From assembly GCF_029582805.1 (NCBI RefSeq), contig NZ_JAKKUT010000002.1, positions 186,001 through 250,000 of the forward strand: a DNA stretch of 64,000 nucleotides, written 5' to 3'. This stretch comes from Candidatus Synechococcus calcipolaris G9. Lineage in GTDB: Bacteria > Cyanobacteriota > Cyanobacteriia > Thermosynechococcales > Thermosynechococcaceae. The notes below the pieces were generated by a model, which did no database searches, had not been told where the DNA came from, and worked only from the letters and a program-made list of their open reading frames with translations. Positions 51,672 to 61,160 of the stretch are shown piece after piece. The stretch's first letter is position 1, and every line of letters starts with the position of its first letter. A program made the translations under genes and the position numbers.

Positions 51672-52538
51672 TTAGGAGTTGATCCAAAACCAATCGGCAA
51701 TTCCTGGGGTTTGGCGATCGCCCTCGCTGGGATTGAGTAAAATAATTTGCTGTTGAAAAGAAGGGGCATCTTCTAAACGACGGGCCACCCGATCTGGAAT
51801 ACCATAGCCGTAGCGCACATGACCCTGGCCCGCCAATACAACGACTAAATGCTCCGGGTGGGCTTCAACATAATTGGCGATCGCGGCGGCCATGGTTTCA
51901 TCCCAGAGAACTTGGGCCTGGAAAAATTTATCTAAATCCAGGCTATGGCTTTGGCCCTGGTGAGCCTCTCGGAAAATTTGTGCCAATTGTTGCCGGTATG
52001 CCTCATTGCTAAGATCAATCTCATCAAGGGGAGGAATATAGGTTTGCTCCTCACGGCTGAGGCTATTAAGGCCCTCGCGGGCGACTTTGCGGGTGACTTC
52101 CGTGGGCGTATTTAGGGCAATCAGGGGGACCCCGTTCTCCTTAGCAAAGCGAAAAATGGGGGCGTACAACTGCCAGGAAAATCCCCACCGCTGGGCATAC
52201 TCCGTTTGCTCCTGTAGCTCGAGTTCCGTTAATTCGCCGGCAATATAGCCATCTAGGACTGCTTGAAAGGGGCGTTGAATCATCTCCAGGGCGATCGCTA
52301 GGGGCCGTTTTTGGTAGAGTTGATCAATGATGGTTAGTTGGGCTTGGTGATCCGCCACCCGATCGTGGGTTTCCCCGAGGTAAATCACCGTACTATGGCT
52401 AAGCTCCTGGAGGGTCTTTTCCATCATTACAGGGGGTGCAGTCCGGGCATCGAAGACTTGCTGGGACTGGACTACGGGGATATTAATTAAGCTAAAAATG
52501 ACCAACCCCAGAATAAAGCCCCAGAATAAGCGATACAT
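51672..52538 (-). CDS. ChaN-family (DUF399) protein
   Basis: The 288-residue protein has a signal peptide or anchor (MYRLFWGFILGLVIFSLINI) and a ChaN domain. The family core includes VIYLGETHDRVADHQAQL, PLAIALEMIQRPFQAVLDGYI, FAKENGVPLIALNTP and LVVVLAGQGHVRYGYGIP. Relatives bind haem or act in iron acquisition. I use the ATG at 52538 because it starts at the hydrophobic segment; the frame also opens at 52631. Its stop abuts the inverted-repeat element. Confidence 0.85.
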   Translation of the reverse strand: MYRLFWGFILGLVIFSLINIPVVQSQQVFDARTAPPVMMEKTLQELSHSTVIYLGETHDRVADHQAQLTIIDQLYQKRPLAIALEMIQRPFQAVLDGYIAGELTELELQEQTEYAQRWGFSWQLYAPIFRFAKENGVPLIALNTPTEVTRKVAREGLNSLSREEQTYIPPLDEIDLSNEAYRQQLAQIFREAHQGQSHSLDLDKFFQAQVLWDETMAAAIANYVEAHPEHLVVVLAGQGHVRYGYGIPDRVARRLEDAPSFQQQIILLNPSEGDRQTPGIADWFWINS

Positions 52539-52684
52539 TAATTTAGGTGAATAGTTCTCCCCTAACCCCTTGGGGGATGTCAAATTAGCGAATATTTGCA
52601 ATGATCGAAGAACGTCCATAACGTTTATCATGACGCTTGTCTCGCTCCTTTGTTATTTAAGGCTTGGGTTTCCACTGACGACTT

Positions 52685-53944
52685 ATGCAATCTCCTCACA
52701 CGCTTGATGCTCCCGAATCGACCACTATTAAAGCTGATACTGCCCCAACCATAGAAGGGAACGGTAATGGCATTAATGGTAACGGCAAAATTCAGGGGGA
52801 AGTACCATCCGCACCTAAGCTGAGTGATCCGCGGGCAGAAGCCTTGCGCCAACTCCTCGATCGCCACCGAGGAACCCGCCAACTGGTTATTTTGCAAGAT
52901 TTTCCCGATCCCGATGCCCTGTCCTCTGCCTGGACCTACAAACTCATTGCCGATAGGTATGATATTCAGTGTGATATTGCCTACGCTGGGGCCCTCAGCC
53001 ACCAAGAAAATATTACCCTAGTGCGTCTCACCGGCATTCCCCTAGTGCGCTGGCCCGCCCAAGGCAGCAAGATCAAGGAGCAACGGGACATGACCGTCTA
53101 CAGTGGCTATGTTCTCGTGGATAACCAGGGCACCACCAGTCAACTTTTGGCTATGGCCCAGGAAGCGGGCCTACCGGCGATCGCCATTGTGGATCACCAC
53201 AACCTCCAGGACTCCCTCCAGGCAGAATTCACCGATATTCGTCCCACCACCCGCGCCACCGCCACCATTTTTACCCAATACCTGCAAGCAGGGTTACTCA
53301 CCCTAGATACCAGCAACAGTGATCATGTGAAATGTACGACGGCCTTGATGCATGGTCTCCGCTCCGATACCAATTGCCTGCGCCAAGCTAAGGAAGAGGA
53401 TTTTATTGCCGCAGCCTATCTGAGTCGCTTCTACGATTGTCAATTGCTCAATACGGTTCTCCTCTCCTATCGCTCAAAACAAGTCATGGATGTGATTGAA
53501 CGCTCCCTCAAAAATCGTTCGATCCATAATAATTTCTCCATTGCCGGAGTCGGCTACCTCCGCTACGATGATCGCGATGCCATTCCCCAGGCAGCAGATT
53601 TCCTAGTCACTGAAGAAAACGTGCATACGGCGGTGGTTTACGGCTTAGTCCATGACGAAGATGAGGAAGTGGAGTTAATTGTCGGCTCCCTGCGGACTAA
53701 TAAAATCACCCTAGACCCCGATGAATTTATCAAAGAAGCCTTTGGTCAGGATAACCAGGGTCGCTTTTTTGGGGGCGGTCGCTCCCAGGCGGGGGGGTTT
53801 GAAATTCCCGTGGGCTTCCTATCTGGACTCAATGAGAATACCGAGTACGCCAAACTGAAATGGCACGTTTACGATACCCAGATTAAGCAAAAACTATTGC
53901 ACCTCGTCAATCCCAAAAACAATGTGCTTCACGCCACGGAGTAA
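52685..53944 (+). CDS. DHH-family phosphoesterase (NrnA-like)
   Basis: The 419-residue protein has an N-terminal extension of about 50 residues rich in glycine/asparagine (GNGNGINGNGK), then a DHH domain: LVILQDFPDPDALSSAW (about 68), VLVDNQG (about 145), AIVDHHNLQD (about 175, the DHH signature). A DHHA1 domain ends with FFGGGRSQAGGFEIPVG (about 360). Relatives degrade nano-RNA or dephosphorylate pAp and cyclic dinucleotides. The exact substrate is unknown. It converges on cobB. Confidence 0.88.
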   Translation: MQSPHTLDAPESTTIKADTAPTIEGNGNGINGNGKIQGEVPSAPKLSDPRAEALRQLLDRHRGTRQLVILQDFPDPDALSSAWTYKLIADRYDIQCDIAYAGALSHQENITLVRLTGIPLVRWPAQGSKIKEQRDMTVYSGYVLVDNQGTTSQLLAMAQEAGLPAIAIVDHHNLQDSLQAEFTDIRPTTRATATIFTQYLQAGLLTLDTSNSDHVKCTTALMHGLRSDTNCLRQAKEEDFIAAAYLSRFYDCQLLNTVLLSYRSKQVMDVIERSLKNRSIHNNFSIAGVGYLRYDDRDAIPQAADFLVTEENVHTAVVYGLVHDEDEEVELIVGSLRTNKITLDPDEFIKEAFGQDNQGRFFGGGRSQAGGFEIPVGFLSGLNENTEYAKLKWHVYDTQIKQKLLHLVNPKNNVLHATE

Positions 53945-53973
53945 TGATATAGCTATTGCTACTTGGTTTAGGA

Positions 53974-54026
53974 TGGGGTGCAGGGGTGAAACCCCTGGCT
54001 GGGGGCGAAGCCCCCACACCCCCCTG
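53974..54026. terminator. GC-rich nested hairpins between convergent genes
   Basis: Two hairpins with GAA loops, AGGGGT-GAA-ACCCCT (53982-53996) and GGGGGC-GAA-GCCCCC (54001-54015), lie inside outer arms GGGGTG (53975) and CACCCC. This resembles a GGGGTGAAACCCC type repeat common in cyanobacterial genomes. It lies between the ends of the DHH gene and cobB and may terminate both. Confidence 0.6.
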
Positions 54027-54037
54027 CCAGCAATGTC

Positions 54038-55420
54038 CTAAGGAAGAAGGCGATAGCTGTAAATCTTCCCTAAAAATCTCGCCAATAAGTCAGGGTGAGT
54101 TCCCCAATGCAGGTGGATGTAGCTGGCATGGAGCGTTGGGCTAAACCAACCCTCGTGGGCCGATGGTAGGGGATTATGATTATCCTCATCAATGTGCCAA
54201 AGGGGACAGTCGGGTTCAGGGGTGAGCCGCGAATAGTGAAATTCATGGCCCCACAGCCTTGTTTCCAGGGGGACGAGGGGACTAGGCTGGATCGCGGTGA
54301 CGTGACGATAGCCCAGGGTGAGGCGTTGTCCCATGTGGGCTTGGGTGGGTAGTACGCCAACCATGGGATAGCTTTTACCCGCTTCAGGAATAATTGCCTC
54401 ACTCAGGTACATGAGACCACCACATTCCGCATAGGTGGGCATACCCTTTTGAATGGCTTGGGCAACCGCTCTCCGGGCCGATTCATTTTCGGATAAGTCC
54501 GGGGCAAAGACTTCCGGAAATCCACCGCCAAAGTAAAGTCCGCCGATGTTAGGGGGGAGATGGGTATCCCTTATGGGACTCCAGGGTACCAGGGTTGTCC
54601 CTAGGGCCGTCAGTAAATCAAGATTATCGGCATAGTAAAAGTTAAAGGCTTCATCCTGGGCAATGGCTAAGGAGACCCTAGGGGTTTTTTGAGGGAGATT
54701 GTTTTCTGGAAGAGGCTCTCCTGTTGGCAGGGAGGAGGATGACTTGGAATCTGCCAATAACGGCCGGAGAATTGACCAATCAAAGCAGGTTTGGCCCAGA
54801 TGGGCTAGGCGATCGCCCAGGGCATTAAAATCTGACATCTCACCCAAGGGAATGAGGCCCAAGTGGCGGTGATGCAGTTGAATGGCATCCTCCCGTCTGA
54901 GCCAACCAACAATGGGAATGTCGAGGGGTTCAAGGGCCGTTTGCAGAATGGCTTGGTGGCGATCGCTGCCGACTCGATTGAGGATCAGGCCGGCAATGGT
55001 GAGCTTGGGATCAAATTGGACAAACCCCTGGGCGATCGCCGCCACCGAACCGGCCAATTTTTGGGCATCAATCACCAGCAGGATCGGCAGATTTAATATA
55101 CGGGCAATATCCGCCGTACTACCCGCCTGAGTCCCCCCACGGCCATCAAACAGGCCCATCACCCCTTCAATCAGACTGTAGGTTGCCCCCTGACAATGGG
55201 ATTGAAAACAGGCTTGCACATAGGCCGGGCTGGTCAAAATCGGGTCTAGATTACGGCAGGGCTGCCCACTAATGCGGCTGTGAAACATGGGGTCAATATA
55301 GTCCGGCCCCACCTTAAAAACCTGTACCGATTCTCCCCAAGCCCTGAGGGCCGCATTCAGGGCCAAGGCAATGGTGGTTTTGCCCACGCCACTCCGTTCC
55401 CCAGCAATGATCAGGGCCAT
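54038..55420 (-). CDS. cobB: Cobyrinate a,c-diamide synthase
   Basis: The 460-residue protein has an N-terminal ATPase domain with GERSGVGKTTIALALNAAL (residues 7-25) and VFKVGPDYIDPMFHSRISG. The C-terminal glutamine amidotransferase domain has PTYAECGGLMYLSE (nucleophile cysteine, about residue 332) and a GHEFHYSR near 400. It amidates the corrin a and c side chains with glutamine, an anaerobic-route CbiA/CobB step. It is on the same strand as, and 47 bases after, the propeller gene, but translation is not coupled. Confidence 0.94.
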   Translation of the reverse strand: MALIIAGERSGVGKTTIALALNAALRAWGESVQVFKVGPDYIDPMFHSRISGQPCRNLDPILTSPAYVQACFQSHCQGATYSLIEGVMGLFDGRGGTQAGSTADIARILNLPILLVIDAQKLAGSVAAIAQGFVQFDPKLTIAGLILNRVGSDRHQAILQTALEPLDIPIVGWLRREDAIQLHHRHLGLIPLGEMSDFNALGDRLAHLGQTCFDWSILRPLLADSKSSSSLPTGEPLPENNLPQKTPRVSLAIAQDEAFNFYYADNLDLLTALGTTLVPWSPIRDTHLPPNIGGLYFGGGFPEVFAPDLSENESARRAVAQAIQKGMPTYAECGGLMYLSEAIIPEAGKSYPMVGVLPTQAHMGQRLTLGYRHVTAIQPSPLVPLETRLWGHEFHYSRLTPEPDCPLWHIDEDNHNPLPSAHEGWFSPTLHASYIHLHWGTHPDLLARFLGKIYSYRLLP

Positions 55421-55466
55421 CTAGCGATTCTCCCTGTTAAATGACCCTAGAAATGCCTTAAAAGAG

Positions 55467-57044
55467 TTAACCAAGGCAGTATAGGTAACCATCCCTTGCA
55501 CCAATATAAGTCTTGCCGTCCCAGACAATGGGAGTCGCTTCAAAGGAGGTGCTGGGGCTAAAGCGATCAATGAGATGGATCTCGAGATGGTAGTAGTCGC
55601 CGTGATCATTCACTAGGGCATTTTCCATGGATGCGGTGGCAGGTTCATAGGTGAGTTGAAAGAGGTATATCCCCCCATAGCCGGCCACAATCAGGCGATC
55701 GCCCTCGGTAAAGATCGGCGTTGAAATCGACGGCACTAAGGGGTGGCGAACCGCAATCACTGGCGTTGGATAGGTGGTCTCATGGCGCGGGCCGGGAACC
55801 GTTTTGCCCGTAACTTGGTGTTGGGAACCAATGTACAGGTGGCCATCTAGGGGCAGGGTGGCAAACAGGCGCGGCCGCTGGCCATCGGGGTTATAGTCAT
55901 CATTGATGGCGGCGGAGCCGATAATTCCCCCCAACCAGGTGGCAACGCGAGCATTTCCTGTGGGCAAAAACCAATCCACACTCTCCTGGGCGGGGCGGCT
56001 TGGGTCCAACTTGATGACACCGCCAAAGCCGGAATTATATTCCTTTTCAATGGTACAAAAGAGCTTACCGTCCTCGGAAATAACGACGCTGCCGTCTATA
56101 TCCGTCCCCACAAAGAAGTCCCAGACAATTTTCTTTTCAGGGATGCTGATGCCATAGATATGGCCGGAGCCGGCAGCCACATAGAGATGATCTAACCATC
56201 GGGCTGGGGAGGATTCGGTGACAAGGTTGCCCCCTTGGCGGAGCGGATCCTGGGCATCGTAGAGTTGAACTTCCCCTAAAACTTTTGGTTGGGTCAGGCC
56301 CTGCTTCTCCTGGGTCAGACGGGCATCGGCACCCAGGAAATAGCCCATACCATTTTCAGCCCCGGTGAAGAGAACGTAATTTTCAGGTAGATAGATGGGA
56401 CTACCATCGTGATCACGGCTATAACTTTTCGTCAGTGGAATATCCATCTGCCACAGGTCTTGGCCGGTGCGAAAGGAAACGGCCCGTAAGCTGGGAATGA
56501 CGGGGCTGGTGAGACTGCGATTGAGGCCCATACGGCTGCCCTGGACAATTACCACCTGATTTTCTGGTTCAGCCTTGGCATTGATATAAATTGTGGCAGT
56601 CCCCTTGACCACATCTTCAAAGAGGTATCGCCATACTTCACTCAAGTCCGAGAGGCGCAACTTCCGTAGGCTGTGGTCGTAGGCACCAATGATTAAGTAA
56701 ATGTCCCCTTGATCTTTCACTAGGGTGGGCTGGCCCGTCCAACCAACGCCACTCCAAGATCGCATCTCAGAACCCACCCGAGTTTGGCCCGTACCCAAGA
56801 GAAATTTCTGTTGCAGTTTCAAACCCTCAGGAATGCCTTGGCCGTAATATCGCCGCTGATCATTCCCTAAAAATGTTGGTATGAGTAGCTCCGTTTCCGG
56901 GGGAGGTTCGATGATGGGTTCCGGGGCGATCGCCCGCGTTTGCCCTTGATCTAGGACGGAGGCCTGGCATTGGCCGAGGAGCATGGATGTGGCCAAGCTA
57001 GCAGTACCCCACCCAAACCAGTGATGGAACTGCCGCCGTTTCAT
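55467..57044 (-). CDS. PQQ-type beta-propeller protein, exported
   Basis: The 525-residue protein starts MKRRQFHHWFGWGTASLATS, a twin-arginine-type signal (RR followed by F), with a possible lipobox cysteine (LLGQC) that is atypical. The rest is a beta-propeller with repeated segments such as DIYLIIGAYDHSLRKLRL, LYVAAGSGHIYGISI, and TYIGARDGYLYCLG at the end, like quinoprotein or BamB-type blades. No catalytic residues are obvious. Its ATG overlaps the stop of the NodB/beta-lactamase gene by four bases (ATGA), so the two proteins are probably made together. Confidence 0.78.
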   Translation of the reverse strand: MKRRQFHHWFGWGTASLATSMLLGQCQASVLDQGQTRAIAPEPIIEPPPETELLIPTFLGNDQRRYYGQGIPEGLKLQQKFLLGTGQTRVGSEMRSWSGVGWTGQPTLVKDQGDIYLIIGAYDHSLRKLRLSDLSEVWRYLFEDVVKGTATIYINAKAEPENQVVIVQGSRMGLNRSLTSPVIPSLRAVSFRTGQDLWQMDIPLTKSYSRDHDGSPIYLPENYVLFTGAENGMGYFLGADARLTQEKQGLTQPKVLGEVQLYDAQDPLRQGGNLVTESSPARWLDHLYVAAGSGHIYGISIPEKKIVWDFFVGTDIDGSVVISEDGKLFCTIEKEYNSGFGGVIKLDPSRPAQESVDWFLPTGNARVATWLGGIIGSAAINDDYNPDGQRPRLFATLPLDGHLYIGSQHQVTGKTVPGPRHETTYPTPVIAVRHPLVPSISTPIFTEGDRLIVAGYGGIYLFQLTYEPATASMENALVNDHGDYYHLEIHLIDRFSPSTSFEATPIVWDGKTYIGARDGYLYCLG

Positions 57045-59491
57045 GTTGCCAAAAGCTGAGGGTGGCGAATAACATGGTGGGCGATCGCCCCGATGGCATG
57101 GCGGAGCTTTGCATCTCCGGTTTTACCCTGGTCAATAATGGTGAGGACATAGGTGTTAGCCTTGACCCGAAAAATCACACTGGTTCCCAAGACAAAGGCA
57201 TTTTCGCCGGTTTTTTCCCCCAGCCATGTTGCCTGGGTATCTTGCAGGGCCGCGTAACCCAACTGTCGATCTTTTTGCTTGCCAAGGGCATTCTGTAGTA
57301 TCTGGGCCCCAGGTACATTGCCGCCATAAATTTGACTGATTAAACGGGTTAGATCGCGACTGGTACTTAAATTGGATTTGACCCCTAGTTTAGCGGGGGC
57401 AATGCGATCGCCCATAAATTTTGAACCGACTTGGGTGCGGCTGAGTCCATAGTCCTTGAGAACCGCATTGATGTAATCCCAGCCCATAATATCCATCAAT
57501 TGGTTAGGGGCGATATTACTACTGTGGCTAATCATCGCCTCCACTAAGGTTTGCAGGGGGTATTGATTCCGGGGACGGATGGTGGAGGCATCCTCGGTAT
57601 AGTTACTAGAGGTAATAAAAACCGGTCGATCCAGCCCATACTGGCTGTGTTGGGCCCAATGGAGGGCGACGACGGCCACAGGCACTTTAATCAAGCTGGC
57701 GGTACTTTTATGCACCAAATCTCCCCGCAGGGCCCGGCAGGCTCCCCCCACCTGACACAGGGCGATCGAGGCCTGGTTCGAGAGACCGGCTTCCTGGGCA
57801 ACGGTGGTTAAAAATTGTGACTGGGCCACCTCTAGGTTGCGGTTAACAATGTTTAAGTTGCGTTGATATTCCTGTAACTTTAGTTGGGCAGCGGAATAGA
57901 TGAAGGCATTTTCGGGAATGTGTTGCAAATGGGCGATCGCCTGTTGCCACTGCCCTTGGGACCGCTCCCAATCCTCGCCCTTGCCGGTGGCGGCGGCCTG
58001 TCCACCCAACTCAAGGGCCCGCAACCAGTTTTCCTTGGAGCGGGTTTCATGATCCAGGCGTTGCTGCACCCAACTCAGGGATTCTTTGTGCAGGCGGTAG
58101 CGATCTGCAAGGTTCTGCCGCTGCTCCGGTACAAACAGGGCCTTAGTTTTCAGGTCGTGGAACTGTTCATCTACTTTTCCCTGTAATTGATCCCGCACCT
58201 GGGTTAGTTCGGGGATGCTCTGGAGACTCAACCATTCCGGTGTTTGCACTGCTCCGCTGGGGTCTTGGGCCGCAAATAACTCCGGCAGTGTCACTAGGGT
58301 ATAGCCCTTGTCCCGTAAACCCTTAATAATTGCCGGTAGGGCCTGCACCGTCTGGGATCGATCTCCGCCGCCATCGTGGAGCAGTACAATTCCCCCTGGC
58401 TTAGTTTGATTTAGAACCTCTTGGGTGATCACCTGGGCCGATCGCCCCGGAACCCAATCCCGGGGATCCGCTGACCACATCACCACACTGTACTGCGTGC
58501 CTGCGGCCCGGGCCGACAGACCATTGGTGAGGTTTCCCCCCGGTGGACGAAAGAGCCGTGAACTGGCCCCCGTGACCTCTTGGATAAGGGCCTGACTGCG
58601 GTTGATTTCTGCGGCTGCGGCTTCGGTCGAATGGGGGTGGGTGGGGTGGGTCCAGGTGTGGTTGGCAATGGTATGGCCCCGCTGCACAATCTGCCGGGCC
58701 AGGTCTGGGTACTGGTTCACCTGCTGGCCAACCACAAAAAAGGTACCTTTGACCTTTTCCCGCTGTAAAATTTCCAGTACTTGGGGGGTGTGGGTGGGGT
58801 GGGGGCCGTCATCAAAGGTGAGGGCAACTAATTTTTGTTCCGGGGCCAGGGCCAGTTGATGGATAGTTTCGCCTTGTAAACTTTGGGGTGGAAAATATTC
58901 CCCTAGGGCCACGCCGGCAGGAATCCGTTCCTTCAGGGCATCGGCCTGATCTAAAATCAATGCCCGCACGTTGTCGTGGTCTGGAGCCGTAGCTCTCTGG
59001 AGCCAATAACCGGGGGAAGTCCACAGGAGACCCAAGGCACCGGAAACCATCACCGCCAAACTGGACATGAGTAAGAAAGGATCCCGCAGCGATCGCGGGT
59101 CTAGGGCCTCTTCTTCTAGGGGGGGGGCAACTTGACCGGCAGTTGTATCCGGGGCCGCAAGGGTGTCAGGCAGAGCGATCTCTGGAGTTAGATAGCTGGG
59201 GGGCGTGGGTTTGGGGCGTAAACGAACTCCCCAGGCCGGAGCCTGGCCCGCCTGGCGGCCGTAAACATGGATCTCAGGGGGCATCACCCACTGGAGGAGT
59301 AATTGCCGCAGCAGAACGAGACAGTGATTTTGATCCGGAACCTGCTCGGCTTCCAGCAGAATTTTCCAACCATCTTCCCGAAATGCCAGCCGCACCGTTG
59401 TGGATTGGGGAGCAAAAATATAGTTCAATTGATGGGCGATCGCTTGGGGGGAAGCCTGATCAGTAAAATTTGCTACAGCCTGAAGGGACAC
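57041..59491 (-). CDS. NodB polysaccharide deacetylase fused to beta-lactamase-like serine hydrolase
   Basis: The 816-residue protein has three parts. An N-terminal cytoplasmic region of about 135 residues and one membrane helix (about 139-160) come first. A NodB/CE4 domain follows (about 219-405), with TFDDGPHPTHTP, NHTWTHPTHPHS, LFRPPGGN, MWSADPRDW and IVLLHDGG, a full set of metal and catalytic motifs. After a helical linker (about 410-580) comes a class A beta-lactamase fold with STASLIKVPVAV (SxxK), SHSSNIAPNQLM (SxN) and GEKTGENA (KTG). It could deacetylate and cleave a peptidoglycan-like glycan outside the membrane. Confidence 0.88.
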   Translation of the reverse strand: MSLQAVANFTDQASPQAIAHQLNYIFAPQSTTVRLAFREDGWKILLEAEQVPDQNHCLVLLRQLLLQWVMPPEIHVYGRQAGQAPAWGVRLRPKPTPPSYLTPEIALPDTLAAPDTTAGQVAPPLEEEALDPRSLRDPFLLMSSLAVMVSGALGLLWTSPGYWLQRATAPDHDNVRALILDQADALKERIPAGVALGEYFPPQSLQGETIHQLALAPEQKLVALTFDDGPHPTHTPQVLEILQREKVKGTFFVVGQQVNQYPDLARQIVQRGHTIANHTWTHPTHPHSTEAAAAEINRSQALIQEVTGASSRLFRPPGGNLTNGLSARAAGTQYSVVMWSADPRDWVPGRSAQVITQEVLNQTKPGGIVLLHDGGGDRSQTVQALPAIIKGLRDKGYTLVTLPELFAAQDPSGAVQTPEWLSLQSIPELTQVRDQLQGKVDEQFHDLKTKALFVPEQRQNLADRYRLHKESLSWVQQRLDHETRSKENWLRALELGGQAAATGKGEDWERSQGQWQQAIAHLQHIPENAFIYSAAQLKLQEYQRNLNIVNRNLEVAQSQFLTTVAQEAGLSNQASIALCQVGGACRALRGDLVHKSTASLIKVPVAVVALHWAQHSQYGLDRPVFITSSNYTEDASTIRPRNQYPLQTLVEAMISHSSNIAPNQLMDIMGWDYINAVLKDYGLSRTQVGSKFMGDRIAPAKLGVKSNLSTSRDLTRLISQIYGGNVPGAQILQNALGKQKDRQLGYAALQDTQATWLGEKTGENAFVLGTSVIFRVKANTYVLTIIDQGKTGDAKLRHAIGAIAHHVIRHPQLLAT

Positions 59492-59771
59492 CGCTCTGAC
59501 TCCTACAACAACCTAGATTACGAGGATATAAAAGAAAACATAAAACAATTTGAATTTAATCTAATATGCCTTGAATGAATCAATGGCCAAGATTTGGCCA
59601 CATCTTCAACTGGCCCTAGTTCCCAAGGGGGGAAAATCCCCAGGACTGCTATCCCAAGCTCTAACGTTGCCAATCTAGACCTTGATGCAATTTATTCACT
59701 TTGAACGAAAATAAATAATTAATGCAAAAATTTAGGCAACAAGATTATAGTCTCTACCAGGAACATATTCG

Positions 59772-60614
59772 GTGAATTCCAAGCCATCCTTTGTAAGCTC
59801 TCAATTACCCTTTCTGAGATTTCTACATCGACACTTCAATACCAAGCCAAAGTTGCGCAATTTTGTGACTCGGCTACTGGAGTCGGATCGGGATTTGGAT
59901 ATTTACCTCTTTGGCAGCCGTATACACATTAATTCCATTCAGGAACACGGTTATTTACGGATGTCCCGTTTGTGTACGTCCTCCCAGTTTCTCCGGGATG
60001 AGGTGCAAATTGTCTTTTACCTGGCGGCCCTGTTGCCCCACGCCGATGCGTTTTTGGATTTGGGGGCAAATGTGGGTATCTTTTCGGCCCTACTGGTGCG
60101 CCTGCGATCGCTCTATCCCGATCTTAAGTTTTATGCCTTTGAACCCCACCCAGAAACCTACCAGCGATTAGTCAAGACCTTAGGGGATACCCCCGTTGAA
60201 ACCCACTGTGTGGCCCTATCTAACCAGGCCGGTGAGTTAACCTTTATTGGCGGAGCCGTATCCAATATCTTTACCAGTGAAGCCTACCGATCCGCATTCC
60301 ATGGTGCGACGGCTGAAACCATGACCCTTCCTGCCCGTCGTCTCGATTCCTTTGCCATTGACGGCGATCGCCTGCTCTTAAAAGTGGATGTGGAAGGTCA
60401 AGAACTGGAGGTACTAGAGGGGGCAGAGGCCTTTTTTAAGGAGGATCGGGTCTATGGGATCTATTTAGATGGCTACCGTAATCCGGGGGTGACGACCTTT
60501 TTACAGGGCTATGGATTTGAAATTGAAGCCATTCGCGATAGTGCCCAGGGAACGGGCCATGCCGGCGGCTTTAGTGGCTACTTGGCCATGAAACCTAAGA
60601 GCCATAAAACCTAA
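59772..60614 (+). CDS. FkbM-family methyltransferase
   Basis: The 280-residue protein has a Rossmann methyltransferase core: FLDLGANVGIFSALLVRL (motif I, about 96-113), FYAFEPHPETYQRLV, VALSNQAGELTF, and LLLKVDVEGQELEVLEGAE (about 204-222), the FkbM signature. FkbM proteins add methyl groups to sugars or lipids, often in surface glycans. The start is a GTG at 59772. The upstream 280 bases hold no gene. Confidence 0.87.
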   Translation: MNSKPSFVSSQLPFLRFLHRHFNTKPKLRNFVTRLLESDRDLDIYLFGSRIHINSIQEHGYLRMSRLCTSSQFLRDEVQIVFYLAALLPHADAFLDLGANVGIFSALLVRLRSLYPDLKFYAFEPHPETYQRLVKTLGDTPVETHCVALSNQAGELTFIGGAVSNIFTSEAYRSAFHGATAETMTLPARRLDSFAIDGDRLLLKVDVEGQELEVLEGAEAFFKEDRVYGIYLDGYRNPGVTTFLQGYGFEIEAIRDSAQGTGHAGGFSGYLAMKPKSHKT

Positions 60615-60617
60615 AAG

Positions 60618-61049
60618 CTAAGGGTGATGTACCGCCTTGATCAGGGTATTCAAGCCCTGACGCACAAAACGGCCCACGGTCTCGGCGATCGCCATCGGCT
60701 CTTCCGGCAAGGGGGGAATCAGGGCCGTCATCTTGTAGTAGTCATCCAATAATTGGTGTTCTTCCGGTGAAACCACATTGTCCACAATCAGCAGCGTACC
60801 AATATCTGCCAAGAGCTTACTGCGATCGCTTTCCGTGGCTTGGGTCAAGTAGTAGGCAATGCGCTGTTCCGTGTCTTGCAGGGAAACGGGAGATTCCAGC
60901 AGGCTTCTAAGGTGCGGATCCTGACTGAGGCCATACTGGTGCAATAGATGGTTCAGGTAATCAATTTCCTGGGGGTCTAAATGGCCATCGGCCCAGGCGG
61001 CACAAATAATAATGGCCAAGGTCTGATGTAAGGAAGGAGAGGGAGACAT
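60618..61049 (-). CDS. TerB-like protein
   Basis: The 143-residue helical protein has a TerB-type pattern: IIICAAWADGHLDPQEIDYL (about 13-32) and a second similar unit LLIVDNVVSPEEHQLLDDYYK (about 87-107). Acidic residues in these units bind metal ions in relatives. The role is unknown; tellurite resistance is the name of the family only. It converges on the FkbM gene. Confidence 0.75.
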   Translation of the reverse strand: MSPSPSLHQTLAIIICAAWADGHLDPQEIDYLNHLLHQYGLSQDPHLRSLLESPVSLQDTEQRIAYYLTQATESDRSKLLADIGTLLIVDNVVSPEEHQLLDDYYKMTALIPPLPEEPMAIAETVGRFVRQGLNTLIKAVHHP

Positions 61050-61160
61050 GGGGCCAAGGTTCCCGATAGACTATATTCCAGCATACCGAAGCTGGGGCGA
61101 TGAAATGCCTCTAGGTAAGTGATCCGCTAAAATCCCCTTAACCCTTCATCCTGGTTTTGT

